The notes: generated by a model from the letters alone, not told the origin. A DNA stretch of 64,000 nucleotides from Xestospongia bergquistia (GCA_963965975.1 OZ014425.1:4291501-4355500), one strand, 5' to 3'; counted from the stretch's first letter, positions 27,035 to 42,341 are shown. A program made the numbers and translations.

Positions 27035-28685
27035 ATGGATGGTAAGCTTTGATATTGTAGTATCTCTCAACTTAATTCCTAGATAACTACCCTATGTGAT
27101 TTACTATCTATCTAGAAAATATCCTGCCCTCACCAAGTAGTGATCATGAAGATGATACTCTTGGACCAGAAGACCTTAATAAACTAGCTAGTTCACCACG
27201 ATCTTATCTCACAGCCTCAGGTCCAGCTCCCTCACCTACTGGAGGATTTGAATCAGCACTCTCAGATAACAATGGTAGGCCTAGAGATATAAATAATGAA
27301 ATTGTATTTAAAGAGATGGAGCATGTAGACTCTGGTAGTCGTTATTGAGCCTAATGTAGAAAATCACTTTATTTTCCTACTCTATAGATAATTATGCTCC
27401 CAGTCCAACTGAAACAAGTAGTTTTCATACTGCAGATAGTCTTGATAGTCATGATGGTGACCATTCAAGCACAGAGATTGAAGAGGAAGATGTTGATATA
27501 AGTTTACGACGAGTGAGTCAACTTTACACTAAATTGTATACCTGAGATATCTTCATCACTGTAAGTCCAGTGGTGAGTAGCCAGCTCCTCCCTCAAAGAA
27601 AATGGAAAAACATTCTTTTGAAGGAGGGGCTTGTAATGCAGTAATTTGTAAATATTGACGTGTTTATTTAATTACATCACTGATAATTCTTTTACAATGA
27701 AAATAAATTGTGTATATAGCCGTGAACACATACAAGCTCGCAAACCAAATACCATTAGCTTGCTTATTCACATCTTAAAGAGCTACAAACACAGTATATG
27801 AAATAGTCTCGTGGTTTGATTTTTTTTGACCCCAAAATTGAAAGTCACCTTTAAAGCTACTTTTAGAACGAGCTCAAGGAACACTAAAAATGATATTACC
27901 TAAATTTATTAAATTTGACCTTGTGATATCTTCATCACACACACACACATGTACACACAAAAGCCTTTCGACTCTCTTTTGATGCTATAAACCAATAAAC
28001 TAAGTAATAGTGAGGCTGTAGTTCTATAATGCTAAACAAAAAACACACTGCTTGCTTTAAATTAAATTCAGTGATTGTGGTGTGTATCAACATTCAATGC
28101 TTTCAGAGTAATTTTTCATCACATCCAATAGTTGAATACAACAATATAATAAAACAACAAAAACAAACATGGCTGTATCTATTGTCATCTATTGTTAATA
28201 TGTGGCTCAAAATAATGTTAAAACTGCCTGGCATACAAAGAATGCCAGGTGGGAAAAGGTCAAAATTAAAGTGACCAGACTTTAGTTCACAATTGCAAAC
28301 TGATATACTGTTTATTCTCTTTATGTTGCTAGGAAACCCATCATAACTCTAAATCATCTGCTAGTGGTCAAGCTCGTGGTACTAGACCTGTATATCATTT
28401 ACCCCCTGGGTACGAGAATCAACCAAAGCTAGCTGTAGTGGATGACTCAGTACCAGCTCTTAATGAAAAACCACCTTTGCCAGAGGAGAGCCGTAAGTAT
28501 TCATTTATTAACAGCATTGCTAATGTAGCAACTAATCAAGGAATAATTCTAGATGATAAAATGATAAAATATATTTTTATTTGCCTCATTCTCAGATATT
28601 TTCTTTAGTATTCATCAGCAATTTTGTTCATTCCAAGCTTCCAAGCTCTAAATAATACATCCCTCTCTCTCTCTGTCTCTCTCTG

Positions 28686-28783
<98 letters not shown>

Positions 28784-28959
28784 AAGTTGCTGAGCGTATT
28801 AATCGTGTTCAATGTGATTCTAATGAGCCCTATATAAGACGTAGACCATCAATTGATATTCCTAATGAATCAACACCTCTTATTACTCAAAATTCATATA
28901 GATCTGAGGATGGTAGCATAATGGACAAGACAGTTTGTAACTGTTGTATCATACAGTAG
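27035..28959 (+). CDS. uncharacterised acidic protein with C-terminal CaaX-like box
   Basis: Exons 27035..27041, 27116..27274, 27388..27512, 28333..28492, 28787..28959; phases agree; 207 aa. No family recognised. The first coding exon carries only ATG plus four bases. The protein is hydrophilic and low in complexity: Ser/Asp/Pro-rich N-half (LPSPSSDHEDD, APSPT repeats), an acidic EIEEEDVDI stretch, RPVYHLPPGYENQP, IRRRPSIDIP (a possible basophilic kinase site), and the end CNCCIIQ. CIIQ fits a CaaX prenylation box (Gln suggests farnesyl), and the neighbouring cysteines could be palmitoylated, so membrane attachment on the cytosolic side is inferred. No signal peptide or transmembrane segment. 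Poly(A) signals at 28962-28967 and 29050-29055. Exon 5 is preceded by a (CT)n acceptor tract. Confidence 0.72.
27513..28332 (+). other. intron 3 of the CaaX-box gene
   Basis: 820 bp with a short (CA)n run near 27935-27958. No exon fitting the frame is seen. Confidence 0.6.
28661..28786 (+). repeat. (CT)n microsatellite at an acceptor of the CaaX-box gene
   Basis: About 120 bp of CT with scattered GTCT interruptions, running into TTTCAAG|TTGCTGAGCG. It forms the pyrimidine tract of intron 4 (28493-28786). Confidence 0.8.
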
Positions 28960-29769
28960 ATAATAAATATATTTTATATTACATATAATTATATATATAT
29001 ATATAAATATATATATATATAATTATTGATTGTACTGTTTTTTCTTGTAAATAAAGTAATTGTAACAGTACTCAATACTATTAATACTGTTACCATTTTC
29101 TATATTATCAAAATGTCTGTATAATTATGTTTTATACAAATCATTTCAATTTTGTCATAATTGTATTTCACTTAATAGAAAAGTAATTATTTAAACTGTC
29201 TATACTAGTCTACACTGTTGACTGTTGCAGGAAATTGTACATATAATATATAGTATCAATGGAAGTAGTGTCAAAAGTAAAACGTTAAGAACATTGTGTT
29301 CTTAAGAGTTAAGTTTTGCATGTACTGATTGTTGCATCCAATTCCAATGATAAAAATTAATTGTACAAAAACAAGTCTTGTTGTTGTACATGCTTTTATA
29401 AATCAGTTGAGCGAGCTATTGTTATAACTATTCAGAATAACTCAAACATACCAATAGGTAAAAAATTAAAACATACAAATTAAACACATCACATAATTAT
29501 AAAAATCACATAATAGCAAGTAAAACAAACAAAACGACAATAAATTGATAATCATTTCTGCAAAAACTAATACAGTTAATAAAAAATTGACAACAACTAT
29601 TAAATGTTATTAATATTATTGAAATAAAGTGTGATTTTTTCTGCAGCAAATAACTAGAGAACATGTACATGTACACAAAACAGGAATTTACTAATATTAA
29701 CAGGAACATATTCAACAATGGCTTACAGTAGTTCATAAGAGTGGCCAATAGTGCACAAGAATATCCTGA
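28960..29769. other. convergent intergenic region
   Basis: 810 bp between the stop codons of the CaaX-box gene and the SH2-WW gene. AT-rich, with a (TA)n palindrome at 28990-29021. No open frame with coding character. Confidence 0.5.
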
Positions 29770-32700
29770 CTAATCATCCCAATCATCATCCACTTCCTCG
29801 ATATCAGTGTCCTCGTCATCCGATGTTGTCATGGCACTTCGTATGCTAGTCAACCTCTGATCCAAAGCATTTGAAAAAACATCATGCAAACCACCACCTG
29901 ACGACTTAGGGTGAGTAATTTCCTCTTCTTCCTTTCTTTTCAATAAAGTCTTGGCAAGTTGGAGGTCATTAGCTGAGAAAGGGCGCCCCCCTGCTGCCGG
30001 AGGAGGGGTTTCTTTCTGTGGTAATGACACTGTGTTACTACGTCTTGATTGAGAGGGAGAGTGACCATCTGACGGGAGGGCAGGTGGAGGAGGGGGAGGA
30101 GCCGGAATACCTAGAGTTCAAAATATAGTATACCACTTTCATTTGATGTGGTTGTACTATAACAAAACTAATATAAGTTTGCTTGTCTCTGCTATGCACT
30201 CTCAACTGTTCTTTGTTCTTATTGGAAGAGAACGCAATAAACAACTGTTTTACAGTTAATACAAATGATACTGGCTCACTATCTATCCATTAATAGTTGA
30301 TCTATTCATTCAATCACCCATCACTAAATACATTCTTGTCTATTCATTCCTATACTTCATATATTAATCTTACCTCCAGGTGGAATAGGGGGAGGGGGTG
30401 GAGGACCACCTCCAGTGCTAATAACAGGAGGAGGAGGAATCTCCTTTGCAGGTAAAGGAGGAGTGGGTGGAGCTAATTTAATCACAGTATCCATGTATTC
30501 CACAGGACGATTTTTTTTCTTGAGGACTTCAGGAGTTTGAGAAGCATGGCCATTTGCTGTTGGTTCTTTAGGGGGAAGAGGTGGAATAGGATTTTGATCT
30601 TTAGGAGGCAATGGTGGAAAACTATTGGATGTAGGAGGAGGTATGTCATTTTTAGGAGGGAGAGGAGGAATTGAGTTGTTCTCTATCTTTGAAGGTAAAG
30701 GGGGTAGATTTGTAGACGAGAGTTGTTGTGGTTGTTGTGGTTGGTTAGGAAGAGGGAGAGGGATATTGTGACGGTCTGGCTTGGGTGATGGCTGTTTTGA
30801 CGGAAGAGGAGGTAATGGGTTGGGTGTGGTAGAGAGAGGGAAATTGTGACAATCTGGTGTGGGTGATGGCTGCTTTGAAGGGAGAGGAGGTGGAGCTGAA
30901 AAGTCACGATGCTCAAGTCTTGTTGAGCCTTTTTTGGGAAAATTTGGAGAAAGGATTGATTTATCTTTGGAAGGCAAGTCAGGAAGACCACGAGCATTTG
31001 GAAGATGTAATTCTCCTTTTCCAGGCAATTGGGGAAGAGGTCGACTGGAGAGACCAGTATTTTTCTGAGGGAGACCTGGTAGTGGCCGTTGCAACATTGG
31101 TTCTGAGCCTTTACGAGCTGTAGGACCTTTACCAGTAAATGATGTTCCTGAGTCAAAACTGAGGCGTGGATTGGAAGTGACAGTTGCTTCACTTTGAGGA
31201 ATGGAGGGCAAAGGTCGGTTTGTAAAACTTGATTTATTACCAGTTTTAGGACCCATTGTCTGAGATTTAGATATTGGAGGAGGATTAGGTGCTGGTTTGG
31301 GTTTTTCCCATACTGACTCTCCAGTTTGTGTGTTGTAATAATAAGGCCTTTTATGGTGATCGTCAAAGAACTCTTGCCATGGAGGTGGCAGTGCATTAAT
31401 TTGTGACAAAAGACGCTGGATGTCAGTTATGGTTATGGGACGTATCAGAAAGATCTTGGCACCAGTTCGTGCTTTGCTGCGGAGAGGAACAGTTCGATGA
31501 TGGTCCAGAAGTTCTTGAATGCTGGAGAATTTTTTCTTGGGAGTGATAAAGAATTTGCCATCTGTTGGATCAGTGTTGATTTTAAAGTTCAAAATTGATG
31601 ATTCACAGCTGGAGAAGGGAAGTTAAAATAATTCTCCTGACATATCCTAGAATGCACTAACATGTCCTAGAATGCACTGACACATCCTAAAATGCACTGA
31701 CATATACTAGAGTTCACGGGCATATATCTAGGGTACACAGCACATTGTACATGAGACATCATGAGAACATTTTCTAATCACTAACTGTTCAATATACAAA
31801 GGACACAATTATCTCCCCTTGCTATTGTTTGTTGTTAGTAATATTAGCCAAACATAACTAGTCTCATTTGGACTACTTGTGTGCATTAATGAAGCAAAGT
31901 TATTTACTAAGATCTCTGCTTCTGAAACAAGTTTCCTAAGAATACTTGTAATAGTGATTTCCCTATTTCAAATGTATACACATGTTCAATACAATTACAA
32001 ACGAAAGCCTTAAAACTTATCGTTATTATAATTGATGTAGTCCATAATCCAAATAACTAGAGACAAAAGTCTAAAGGTGTGTGGGGTGTTCTCATGTCAG
32101 CAATACACTATAATTTGTATGTGCGTCACATAAAGTGGAGACAAAATTCTACCAGTCTGTCGTCATAATAAATCTTACATCAGCTAAAATAGGGTTTGTC
32201 TAAAGGTGTTATCATTATGGGGAATACCCTAACGTTTGTATGTATTACATATACGTAGAGACAACAGTCTAAAAACGTAATACTTATGAACTACTCATGC
32301 AAATACTCTTACGTCAGTGATATAGTATACTGCCCTTTACTGGAGACACTCGGACGCAGCAAATAGGAGCCATCCTGATCAAGAAAAGCTGACAAGACAA
32401 CTGGCACCTGTAAAGTACACAGAGAGAAAGAGAGATTAGATAGGGCAGTAACCATAGTATTAGATCATGTTACCAAAACAGAGATCAATTATATTAATTA
32501 GCTACTCTACAAATAACTATACAAACAATAGTTAATCAGCTACTCTACAAATAACTATACAAACAATATTTAATTAACTATTCTACAAATAACCATAGAG
32601 ATACCATTGTGTAAATTAAACAAATGTACTCTCAACATTATAACATAAAGTAGTTTTTGTTGAAGTAAAGTCTTTACTTGACACAACACTGATAGGTTGT

Positions 32701-33759
32701 ATCGTAATAACATTAATATTCTACTAAACAAAAGTCATAATATCCTTTAAATTAACACTTATCTTAACAACTACCCTTCATGTAATGTGTTAAGTCACTA
32801 CAATACAATTACTATGGTAGTTATAAATACATCAACACATTTCAAATATGGACTGGGCGTAAACAGAATGGGTAAACTTTGTAACTGGAGTAGCAAAGTT
32901 GAATGCATAGATACTAGAGGTACTAGGAAAAGCCTTGTGAAAACAATGCACCTTCCTCCATTCATAGCAAAGTTGAATGCATAGATACTAGAGGTACTAG
33001 GAAAAGCCTTGTGAAAACAATGCACCTTCCTCCATTCATAGCAAAGTTGAATGCATAGATACTAGAGGTACTAGGAAAAGCCTTGTGAAAACAATGCACC
33101 TTCCTCCATTCATAGCAAAGTTGAATGCATAGATACTAGAGGTACTAGGAAAAGCCTTGTGAAAACAATGCACCTTCCTCCATTCATACTTAATGGACGT
33201 AAACAGAATGGTTGTAATCCAAGTAAGTCTATCTCTATTCATTGTTAAGTACACCAGTGGTAGTGGGTGGATCTTGTATAAACATTAGTAGTGAATTTTA
33301 CATTAACAAACACAACAGGGAAATATTTCAGAGGAGGAGTTTTCACAATCTCTTAAGCAAACATAGTCTAAAGGACAAAATGTTGTCAAAACAGATAAGG
33401 ATTCGAATTATAACTTTTCTACTGTATCAATTGAATAAGCCCGCCCTCTCAAAAAAGGTTTGTTCCGCTTTTCCTTTTTTGTAGAAAATGTATTATCATA
33501 AAAGTTATCAATAAAATCTGGCGGTTTCTTTGACTTAATGCCAATGAACTCATCAAAGAGATTTACATTTTGATAGGAAAGTGTGTCATGATGAGATCAT
33601 ATACCTCACAACTGCAATACTATATTAGTATCAAAGAAATAATAACCAATACATCTTTACATGCCAAGTATTAAGCTAACATTATTTAATCAATATATAT
33701 ATATATATATATATATATGCATATATATACAAATACACATTTATATATATATGTATGTA

Positions 33760-33797
<38 letters not shown>

Positions 33798-36787
33798 TAA
33801 TTATATATATATATATACAAAACCAAAGATAATAAAGGTATAACAAATTATTACATAGGCCTACACACTCCTAACCACATTCACAACATCTAAATACATA
33901 CTAGAATATATCTACAAGTCAAATGTACTCCATTACTATCAGGACACAGGATACTATCAGACCACAGGATGGTGTTAGAATGACAAAGGATGTTATGCCA
34001 GTAGGGATAATTCTAGTCTTAATAACATACATTAAATGTGTGTATGTACAAATTTATGATACAAGTTGTATAACCACAAAAAAATAGTATAATTTCTAGG
34101 TTTGTTAATTTGCTATATATCTGATCATAGATAGTACTAGCCTGAATGGGCTTCCCTCTTTTCCAAAGTAGAATGCTTTTAAAATTTACTTATAAAGTAA
34201 TTTATAAATTCAGGACATAATGGTTGATATGTGAGTGATGGTTGTAATGAGTTGGTTTAATTATGAGATAGAACCAAATGATATAATGAGTATTAAGTCA
34301 TAAAACATGGAATAAAAGTTGATATAAAATAAATATACTGTTAGTGATGGATAGATGGATGAATGGATGGATGGATAGATTGCTGAACGAATGGTTGATG
34401 TGATGGATGGATGGATGGATGGATAGATAGATGGATTAATGGATGAATAATTAATATATCTATTATTCTAACTCTATGGAGAATATAATATACAAATACA
34501 AAAACAATAAATACAATATCTCAATGGGAAGTCTACTATATCTCACGACTTCACAATAGACTTGACAATATCAATAAATTAATCTACAGAAACAAGTCAC
34601 AATGTACCAACATCACTTGACCCTCTGTTTATATAATTAATTACTTTCTGTTTTTATATGATCATATTCTCTACTTACTACATTATCAGCCAATTATGCA
34701 ATATCAATATCTTATATCATATCTATGCTTTGTTTCTACAGTTGTGTAAGTACATGTGGTCAAAGATATGTAAAATGATAGTCCATAACTCATATTACAA
34801 CAGTTATTGTATTAAGTAAAGAAATGCCAACAACACTACAGTATCCTAAGAGAAGCCACTCAATTAACAAGGGACTACACACTGAAACTAAATAAAATAT
34901 TTTTATAAGATAACACTTCTAACTTACATCATTCTTTGATAAATTTAAATGAACTCCAGGCAAATTTGCAAGGTTGTCACATTTAGGTTCACTTCCTCCC
35001 TTTTCTCTTCCTCTCTGAGTGGGTACTCCTCTTTCCCCTCCTCTTGGATTCGACCCCCTTGCTTGAGGTCCTGGTCCATTCGGAGTGGCTCTGCTATTGC
35101 TTGTTGAGGGTTCTGAATTAAATAGAGAACAACATTAGATACATGTAAACCTATCTGTGTCTTTAGATGGTAGAGATGACATGAATGGTAGGATAGATAG
35201 ATGGTTGGAATAACAGACAGAAGGAAGGATGGTTGGAATAACAGACAGAAGGAAGGATGGTTGGAATAACAGACAGACAGATAAACAGAGACATCACCAA
35301 TACACTATTGTGTTCTGTTATGTTGCAGGACTTGTATGTCTTTCTATATCAGTATTATGTATAATTACAGGATATACATTAAGTAGAAGTATTTGATATT
35401 AAAGCTGCTAGAAAAACAGGACATGAGGTTAGGATTACCGTGGGCATGAAAGTTCCAGATATTCAGATGTTGGTCTAGTGTCTCCTTTTAGCTTTAAACA
35501 AAAACGACATAAGGATTAATGTGGGCATTTAAGTTCAAGATTCTCATTATGAAACTGAGTAGCCAGCCTATTGTCTTTCACAAACTTTAAATAAATAGAA
35601 CACAAGGTTCCTCTTAGCCTGGGCAGCTAAGAGATCAAAGGGACACCTATTAACAAATCTAGCCTTTTACTGCATGATATAAGCATTGTCATAGGAAGTT
35701 AACCCTGTGTATCTACATACTCCTTCTAGCTGTTCCAAACATCTAGACATAAGAGTAAGCACCCAATGTCTTCCTTTACTATAGTAATCTTTTTGATCTA
35801 TACCTTGACACTATTATAAAAGCATACTTAATTTTAGATCAAAAAATCTATATCAGTTCTGAAGTTGTAACTATTGCAGGATATAACCACACACACACAT
35901 GTACATGTACATGTACATGTATACACATGGCACTGGTAAAACTCTAACATCATCAACAACAACAACAACAATAGAGTATGACACAGTATTTTCCCAATTA
36001 TAGCCATAATGACTACAGACAGTGGGCATAACTGTAATATGCTGTGTCATCATACTCTGTACTGTCTAGGGTTTTTCTAGTGTAGTAAATCATTGTAAAG
36101 TATAGTAAAATCTCAGATCAACAAACTATGTTAGTTTTGAAGATATAATGCCCTGGAATTTAGAGAATATCTACTAATTAGATTATTGGGCTGTACTACT
36201 GTATAGTATAGTCAACCAGTTCAGCTATTATTAAGCATTTAAGTCTGAGATGTAATAAATAATCCAGCTGCTAACATCATAAAATACAAGAAAACACATT
36301 TGGAATGTATTTTGGAAGTACATAGTCAACCAGCTCAGCTATTAATAAGCATTTAATTATGAGATGTGATTTAGTCCAAAAGAATGGATATCAAATAATC
36401 CAGCTGCTAACATCATCAAACATATCTACTATGAAAACACATTTGGAATGTATTTTGGAAAGTTACGATATTACAAATATTGTATTGTATAGATAATAAC
36501 AATAGATTTGAATACTGTAATGACAAACAGACAGACAGACAATGAGTATTACCTCCGTGACCTGTAGGTGGTACCAACGCTACATATTCACTGTTACTGT
36601 GATCTTGTGGTACAGGATAGAGTAAAAAAGTTTTGACTTGTTCGTTGAGGGGAAACTTTTTATAATATTGTATAAGTGAACTAATGGATGGGAATTTGCT
36701 ATCCCTTATGAAATAGTGACCAGTTGTTGTGTCTCTAAAGAGACGGTAATTCATTAGCTTCTGATTGTTACTATAATGTGTGTGTGG

Positions 36788-36818
<31 letters not shown>

Positions 36819-39800
36819 AAACTATGCTGGCAATAATAACTGGACACACATACCCCACCCACAATAATATACATGTAATTCATGATGTACCAACGTAATA
36901 AGATAACTTTAATTACAAATATTAACTTCTCAATTATTATATAGATTAGTGATTAATATAACTATATCACCTTGAAATATCTACCTAATGAGTTAATAAC
37001 AGAACATAATACAATTATACTTATCAAAGCTCAATACATTGTTGGTACTGAGTTCAGCATTAAAACTAACACCAAATTTGATCATGTTGAAGTGGATGAA
37101 TGTAATCATGCTGAACAGTTATTACATAATAATTATTATTATACAATATTCATTAATATTCAAATTACAATAATTGATGATATATTTTTATATCTAGATA
37201 CAGTAACAAAAATACTAAAGAAAATAACAGTCATTTTTTTATTTCACAACATTATATACTAAATTGCCCAATAAGATGAGTAATGGTTAGCATAGGAAGA
37301 TCTCCCTAGAATCAATGCATTCATTGGTTGTAAACTAACTCAATTACTCTTTTACTAACAAAGCATAATTTAAATACAATTAATAACAAGATCTACGTTA
37401 ATACCATTAGATGACTCCCACTTCAATGTGAATGAATTCAACTAGTAAAACCATACTTAATAATAGAGTATTTAGAGGTTTTCTTTAAACATGTAGGACA
37501 TTGAAAACGTAGTCATATTTCTCTAAGATCTCTTAGAAGTAAGCCATTAAATGAATCGCACACTTAGTCATACTTATGAAAGGAAGTTTATGCCAGTAAA
37601 GTAAAAGCGGGAGAGTCCATGAGAGGATTGTACAATGAGATCATTTCTTCAAAGTCAAGTCATGAAAGGAGAGAAAAGAACAATGACAACTCCCCCGTAC
37701 AGCTTCCATTTCATCCTCCAGGTGGTTAAACTCAAAACTCCATAACAATTTGTTAATTTAATAACAATTAGTTGAAAAGAATTTAATGTAGAACAAAATT
37801 TATGACATACTGGATTAATTTAACATAAGACTACTAATTTTGATGAATAATTGTGGGTCATAAATCTCTGTGACAGAATATTAGGTGAATCCTTATAGAT
37901 ACTATGTTGTCTTTTGGTTGTTACAATCAAATGGCCATTACATTAATAGTAATGACAATATGTTATATGTAAGTGTGTGAAGATTTAGTTGAATAGTAAA
38001 GTATATAAATAGATTGGTAACATCTTTTAAATAGACCAATAATTTTAATAAAACACAAGTGTGTTTGAAGTCTATGACTCTTTCTTCAGGTGGCAGGAGA
38101 GAAGTGAGTGTAAAGATAGTTTGTATATTGTTTAGAAAAATGATTCAAAAAATTAATTACAATTTTAGTTATAGTAATGACAACCAAGTCATATTATTGT
38201 ATTGAATACATTCATTCACTGTAATGGCTGAGTTTTAAGTTAAAATAATAATATTTTTGTTAAAACCAAATTAGTAGTGCAGTCAAAACAAATCATAATA
38301 TACTGTCTGGTACAATCATGTGAGTCTGACCTCACTACTAAATGGTATCGAGTAACCAATTCAATTAAAATTGTGGTAAGAGAAGTCTTTATTATGTCGC
38401 TAAGTAAAGCAAATTATCAGATATCACAGTCTCAAAATTTGAACATAGTTGATTTTTTTCATCAACTTGTTATTAAAGAGGATAAAGTCAGAGTAAGTAA
38501 GTCATATTACTACTTGTGATGTCAGTACACTCACTAATAGTAATATTGTATTATGTCATCAGTTTGTCTTCCTTTATGACATCAATACTCATTTCCGCCC
38601 ACTTGAAATATTTTTATTTAATAAGACAATATTAATGATTGCTTATAAATAATGACATGATGTATGATCTGAGCATACAAGATAGGTAAGTACTTAAAAG
38701 AACTAGATGATACTGGAATCATGATTACCTGACACATATTGTACATACAATACTATATTACATGATACTGGAATCATGATTACCTGACACATATTGTACA
38801 TACAATACTATATTACATGATACTGGAATCATGATTACCTGACACATATTGTACATACAATACTATATTACATGATACTGGAATCATGATTACCTGACAC
38901 ATATTGTACATACAGTACTATTACATGATACTGGAATCATGATTACCTGACACATATTGTACATACAATACTATATTACATGATACTGGAATCATGATTA
39001 CCTGACACATATTGTACATATGGCATCTCCATCAGTTGGTCGTAAAAGATAAAAACCATCAGTAGCTAAATGAGGAGCTATGATCTGTTTGGCCTAATGG
39101 ATGAATGGATGATGGATATAATAGATTAATACATGTTCAGATAGAAGGATTTATGGCAGAAAGAAAGAGAGTCAAAGAATGAATGGATATATTAAGGGAC
39201 AGACAAGCTATAAAATTTATCATATTATTATTATTTTGTAGACATAACAAAACTTAACAACTATATTGCCGTCCCTATCTTTTACTATGATACAGTAATA
39301 ATACCCCTATTACTACAGTACCAATGTCCCTATCACTATAATACTAATGTCTCTATTATTACAGTACTAACGTCCCCAACACTATAGTACTAATACCCCT
39401 ATTACTACAGTACTAATGTCCCCATCACTATAGTACTAATACCCCTATCACTATAGTACTAATGTCCCTATCACTACAGTACTAATATCTCTATTATTAC
39501 AGTACTAACGTCCCCATTACTACAGTACTAATATCTCCATTATTACAGTACTAACGTCCCCATTACTACAGTACTAATATCCCCATTGATACTAACCTTG
39601 TCTTTGGACACAGGAAAGTAGCCAGGAGTGGCTTGCAGTTCAGCTGTGATGAAAGACAATGAAACGAGAGTTAAACAATGATTTCAATATAAGCAAGAGG
39701 ATTCAGAGATAAACAATACTATTTATTTAATTGAAAGACTAATTTAAAATCACTTTATTATCATTCCATTTGTATTGTTGCAAGTTAGTCATAATTGATG

Positions 39801-41139
39801 AACAATTAGATAACGAATAGCATCTAACAAGTATCATGATTTAAAAATTTAAAATATGGAAGGAAACTACATTCCAAAACTGTATGTGGTCAACTGTAGG
39901 TACTTTTACCAGTTATGATAAGATCTTTACATAACAACCTGGTCAGGTAAATGAACTATGAACAAATTAAATTTTACAATTCCACTAAATGGTACCACAA
40001 TAAGATGGTGTCACTGTTAGAATAAAGGAAGATATAACATTAATAAGTGCTGAAATGGCAAATACAGAACTAAGCTACTGCTAAGAAAGCAAGCAAAAAT
40101 CTTTTCAGTGATTAGTAGTCAGTCATTTCTATTGTTATTGACATAGCATAGCACAATAGATCAGAATACACTAGTTTGTAACATCCCTTTGTATACAAAT
40201 AAATATGTCCATACATGAATGTCCTAGTAGTAATGAAGTAAATCATAGAGTAAATACTAGATAATAGTATTGAGGGGAATTTACTAACAATGACTAAGTC
40301 TTCAATAAAATGAAGTAAGTCTAGATTGTGACATTACATCATATATACTGATACTAAATAACATGAGATAACATGTTATCCATCAGTACTATAAAGTGAT
40401 TTAATTATATTATACAGACACAAACACAGACATTGGAAACAGGCTAAAGATTGATTCAATTACATTTACTAGTCACTAGTACAGTGGTTGATATCACATT
40501 TTGAGATCACATCAATCATGCTACACATACATAGTAAAATATGCTGCTGATAGCTAGTTAGGCTTAAATCAATTTTAAAGTGTAGTATGACATGTCAGCA
40601 GTGAGGGCATGATGGTCATGTTTGCAATACAACCATTGTAACTTCATTAATAAAGAATGTTTAGGTGGTATGAAGGGATAGTCCCAGGGAAAATTTGCTT
40701 CCCCGTTTAAATTGTGAACATCTGTTGATCTTCTTATTTAATATGACATAGAAACAAAGGCAACAATTGTGGGTGTGGCAACAAAATTTCACCAAAATTA
40801 ACAAACTAAAATCCTTATCAAAATTCCCATTAACACTGATATTAACAATATTTAGATATGATACAAACAAGATACTGTACATCACACCATTGTTAATAAA
40901 CTCTTATTAAAATTATTAAGGGAAGTCATATACATCCTCTGTTATAACATTCACTTTGCTGTGGATGATCTAGCACGTTATATAACAATATTAAAGTTGT
41001 GTAACATATGTTATTACAAGCTATGCTCTGTTAATGACACTTATTAAAACATATTATATTATTACTATTGTTATTATTATTGTTATTATTATTTTATTAT
41101 TATTATTATTTTATTTTATTTTTTTGACAAATGAAACAA

Positions 41140-41185
<46 letters not shown>

Positions 41186-41246
41186 GCAAAATATGTATAG
41201 ATCCTTTATGATAAGTACATGAATGAGAAAGCAGAAATAAGTAAAA

Positions 41247-41295
<49 letters not shown>

Positions 41296-41570
41296 TATTA
41301 TTAAGAGAAGTCATACTATCATAGCTAGAATATTACTGTCCCAATTAATACAGTAGTTTATTGATCCAATAACAATAACCTACAGTTGCTCTTATTGCCT
41401 AAACCAAGTTATGCTATATCATAAAGGAAACACTTCCTAGTATAACATGATAGATGACATACCACAAATTAAATGTAATAGCAGATTATAAGACTATAGT
41501 GTCTTAAAGCATGTATCTTGTTAAGTTTCTTGTCAGTTATTTGAATAACTGATAAGAATTTACTGAAAAG

Positions 41571-41612
<42 letters not shown>

Positions 41613-42307
41613 TAGTATTATATGTATAGATAGATGAATAGATGGATGGATGGTTGTTTACAAATTACATATTACTCAAAAATTCAAGTTATTATTCAAC
41701 ATGTTATTAAATAAATCACTTAATATGTACAACATATACACATAGAGCAGAATCCTCATATACAGTTTGACCATAAACCACATGAACTAAATATACTATT
41801 ACATGTACTATAATATACTACTGTGTGTACAATGATTATAAGGCTTCGAGTACATTTTAGAAAATTGATTGGGGACTATTAGAGGTAATTTCCAGTACAA
41901 ATCACCTTAATATACTAACACCTGTGAGGGAGGTTGACGTTAGCTAACACTAATATATCTACTCAACACAAAAATAACAAACACAGTCAACACAATAAAG
42001 ATACATTAAGCTAACGACATTGACATAATATAAATGTTGACAAGAGCAGCCATACATTGTAAGTAACATATGTGGAGAGTTTATTCAAAACATTTATGAT
42101 TTACTGTTACTTCACTATGGTCTGTTTAGAAGAAGGTATATATATACAAGGTCTGTTCTAATGTGAGCACATGTTAAGCATGTGAGATTACTATAGATAG
42201 TAGTGGTTAGTAGTAAGTTATTAAAGAAATTGTGTGGATATGATGTTATTGTGACTGTTCTTTTTATATTCTTGTAAAGTAACGTTTATATCATAGGAAA
42301 GTACACA

Positions 42308-42341
<34 letters not shown>

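Noticed and set aside
30683-31396. 237-aa open frame overlapping the polyproline exon
   Set aside because: Frame shadow of the proline-rich coding sequence; no domain and no splice logic.
32798-33254. Open frames repeating [16 protein letters not shown] and [14 protein letters not shown]
   Set aside because: They are the 74-bp tandem array read through; no start context or splice support and they lie in an intron.
38711-39595. CRISPR-like spaced repeats
   Set aside because: Units are directly tandem with no unique spacers, in a eukaryotic intron; they are minisatellites.
41034-41314. Poly-Asn and poly-Leu open frames
   Set aside because: They arise from (TTA/ATT)n repeats on both strands.
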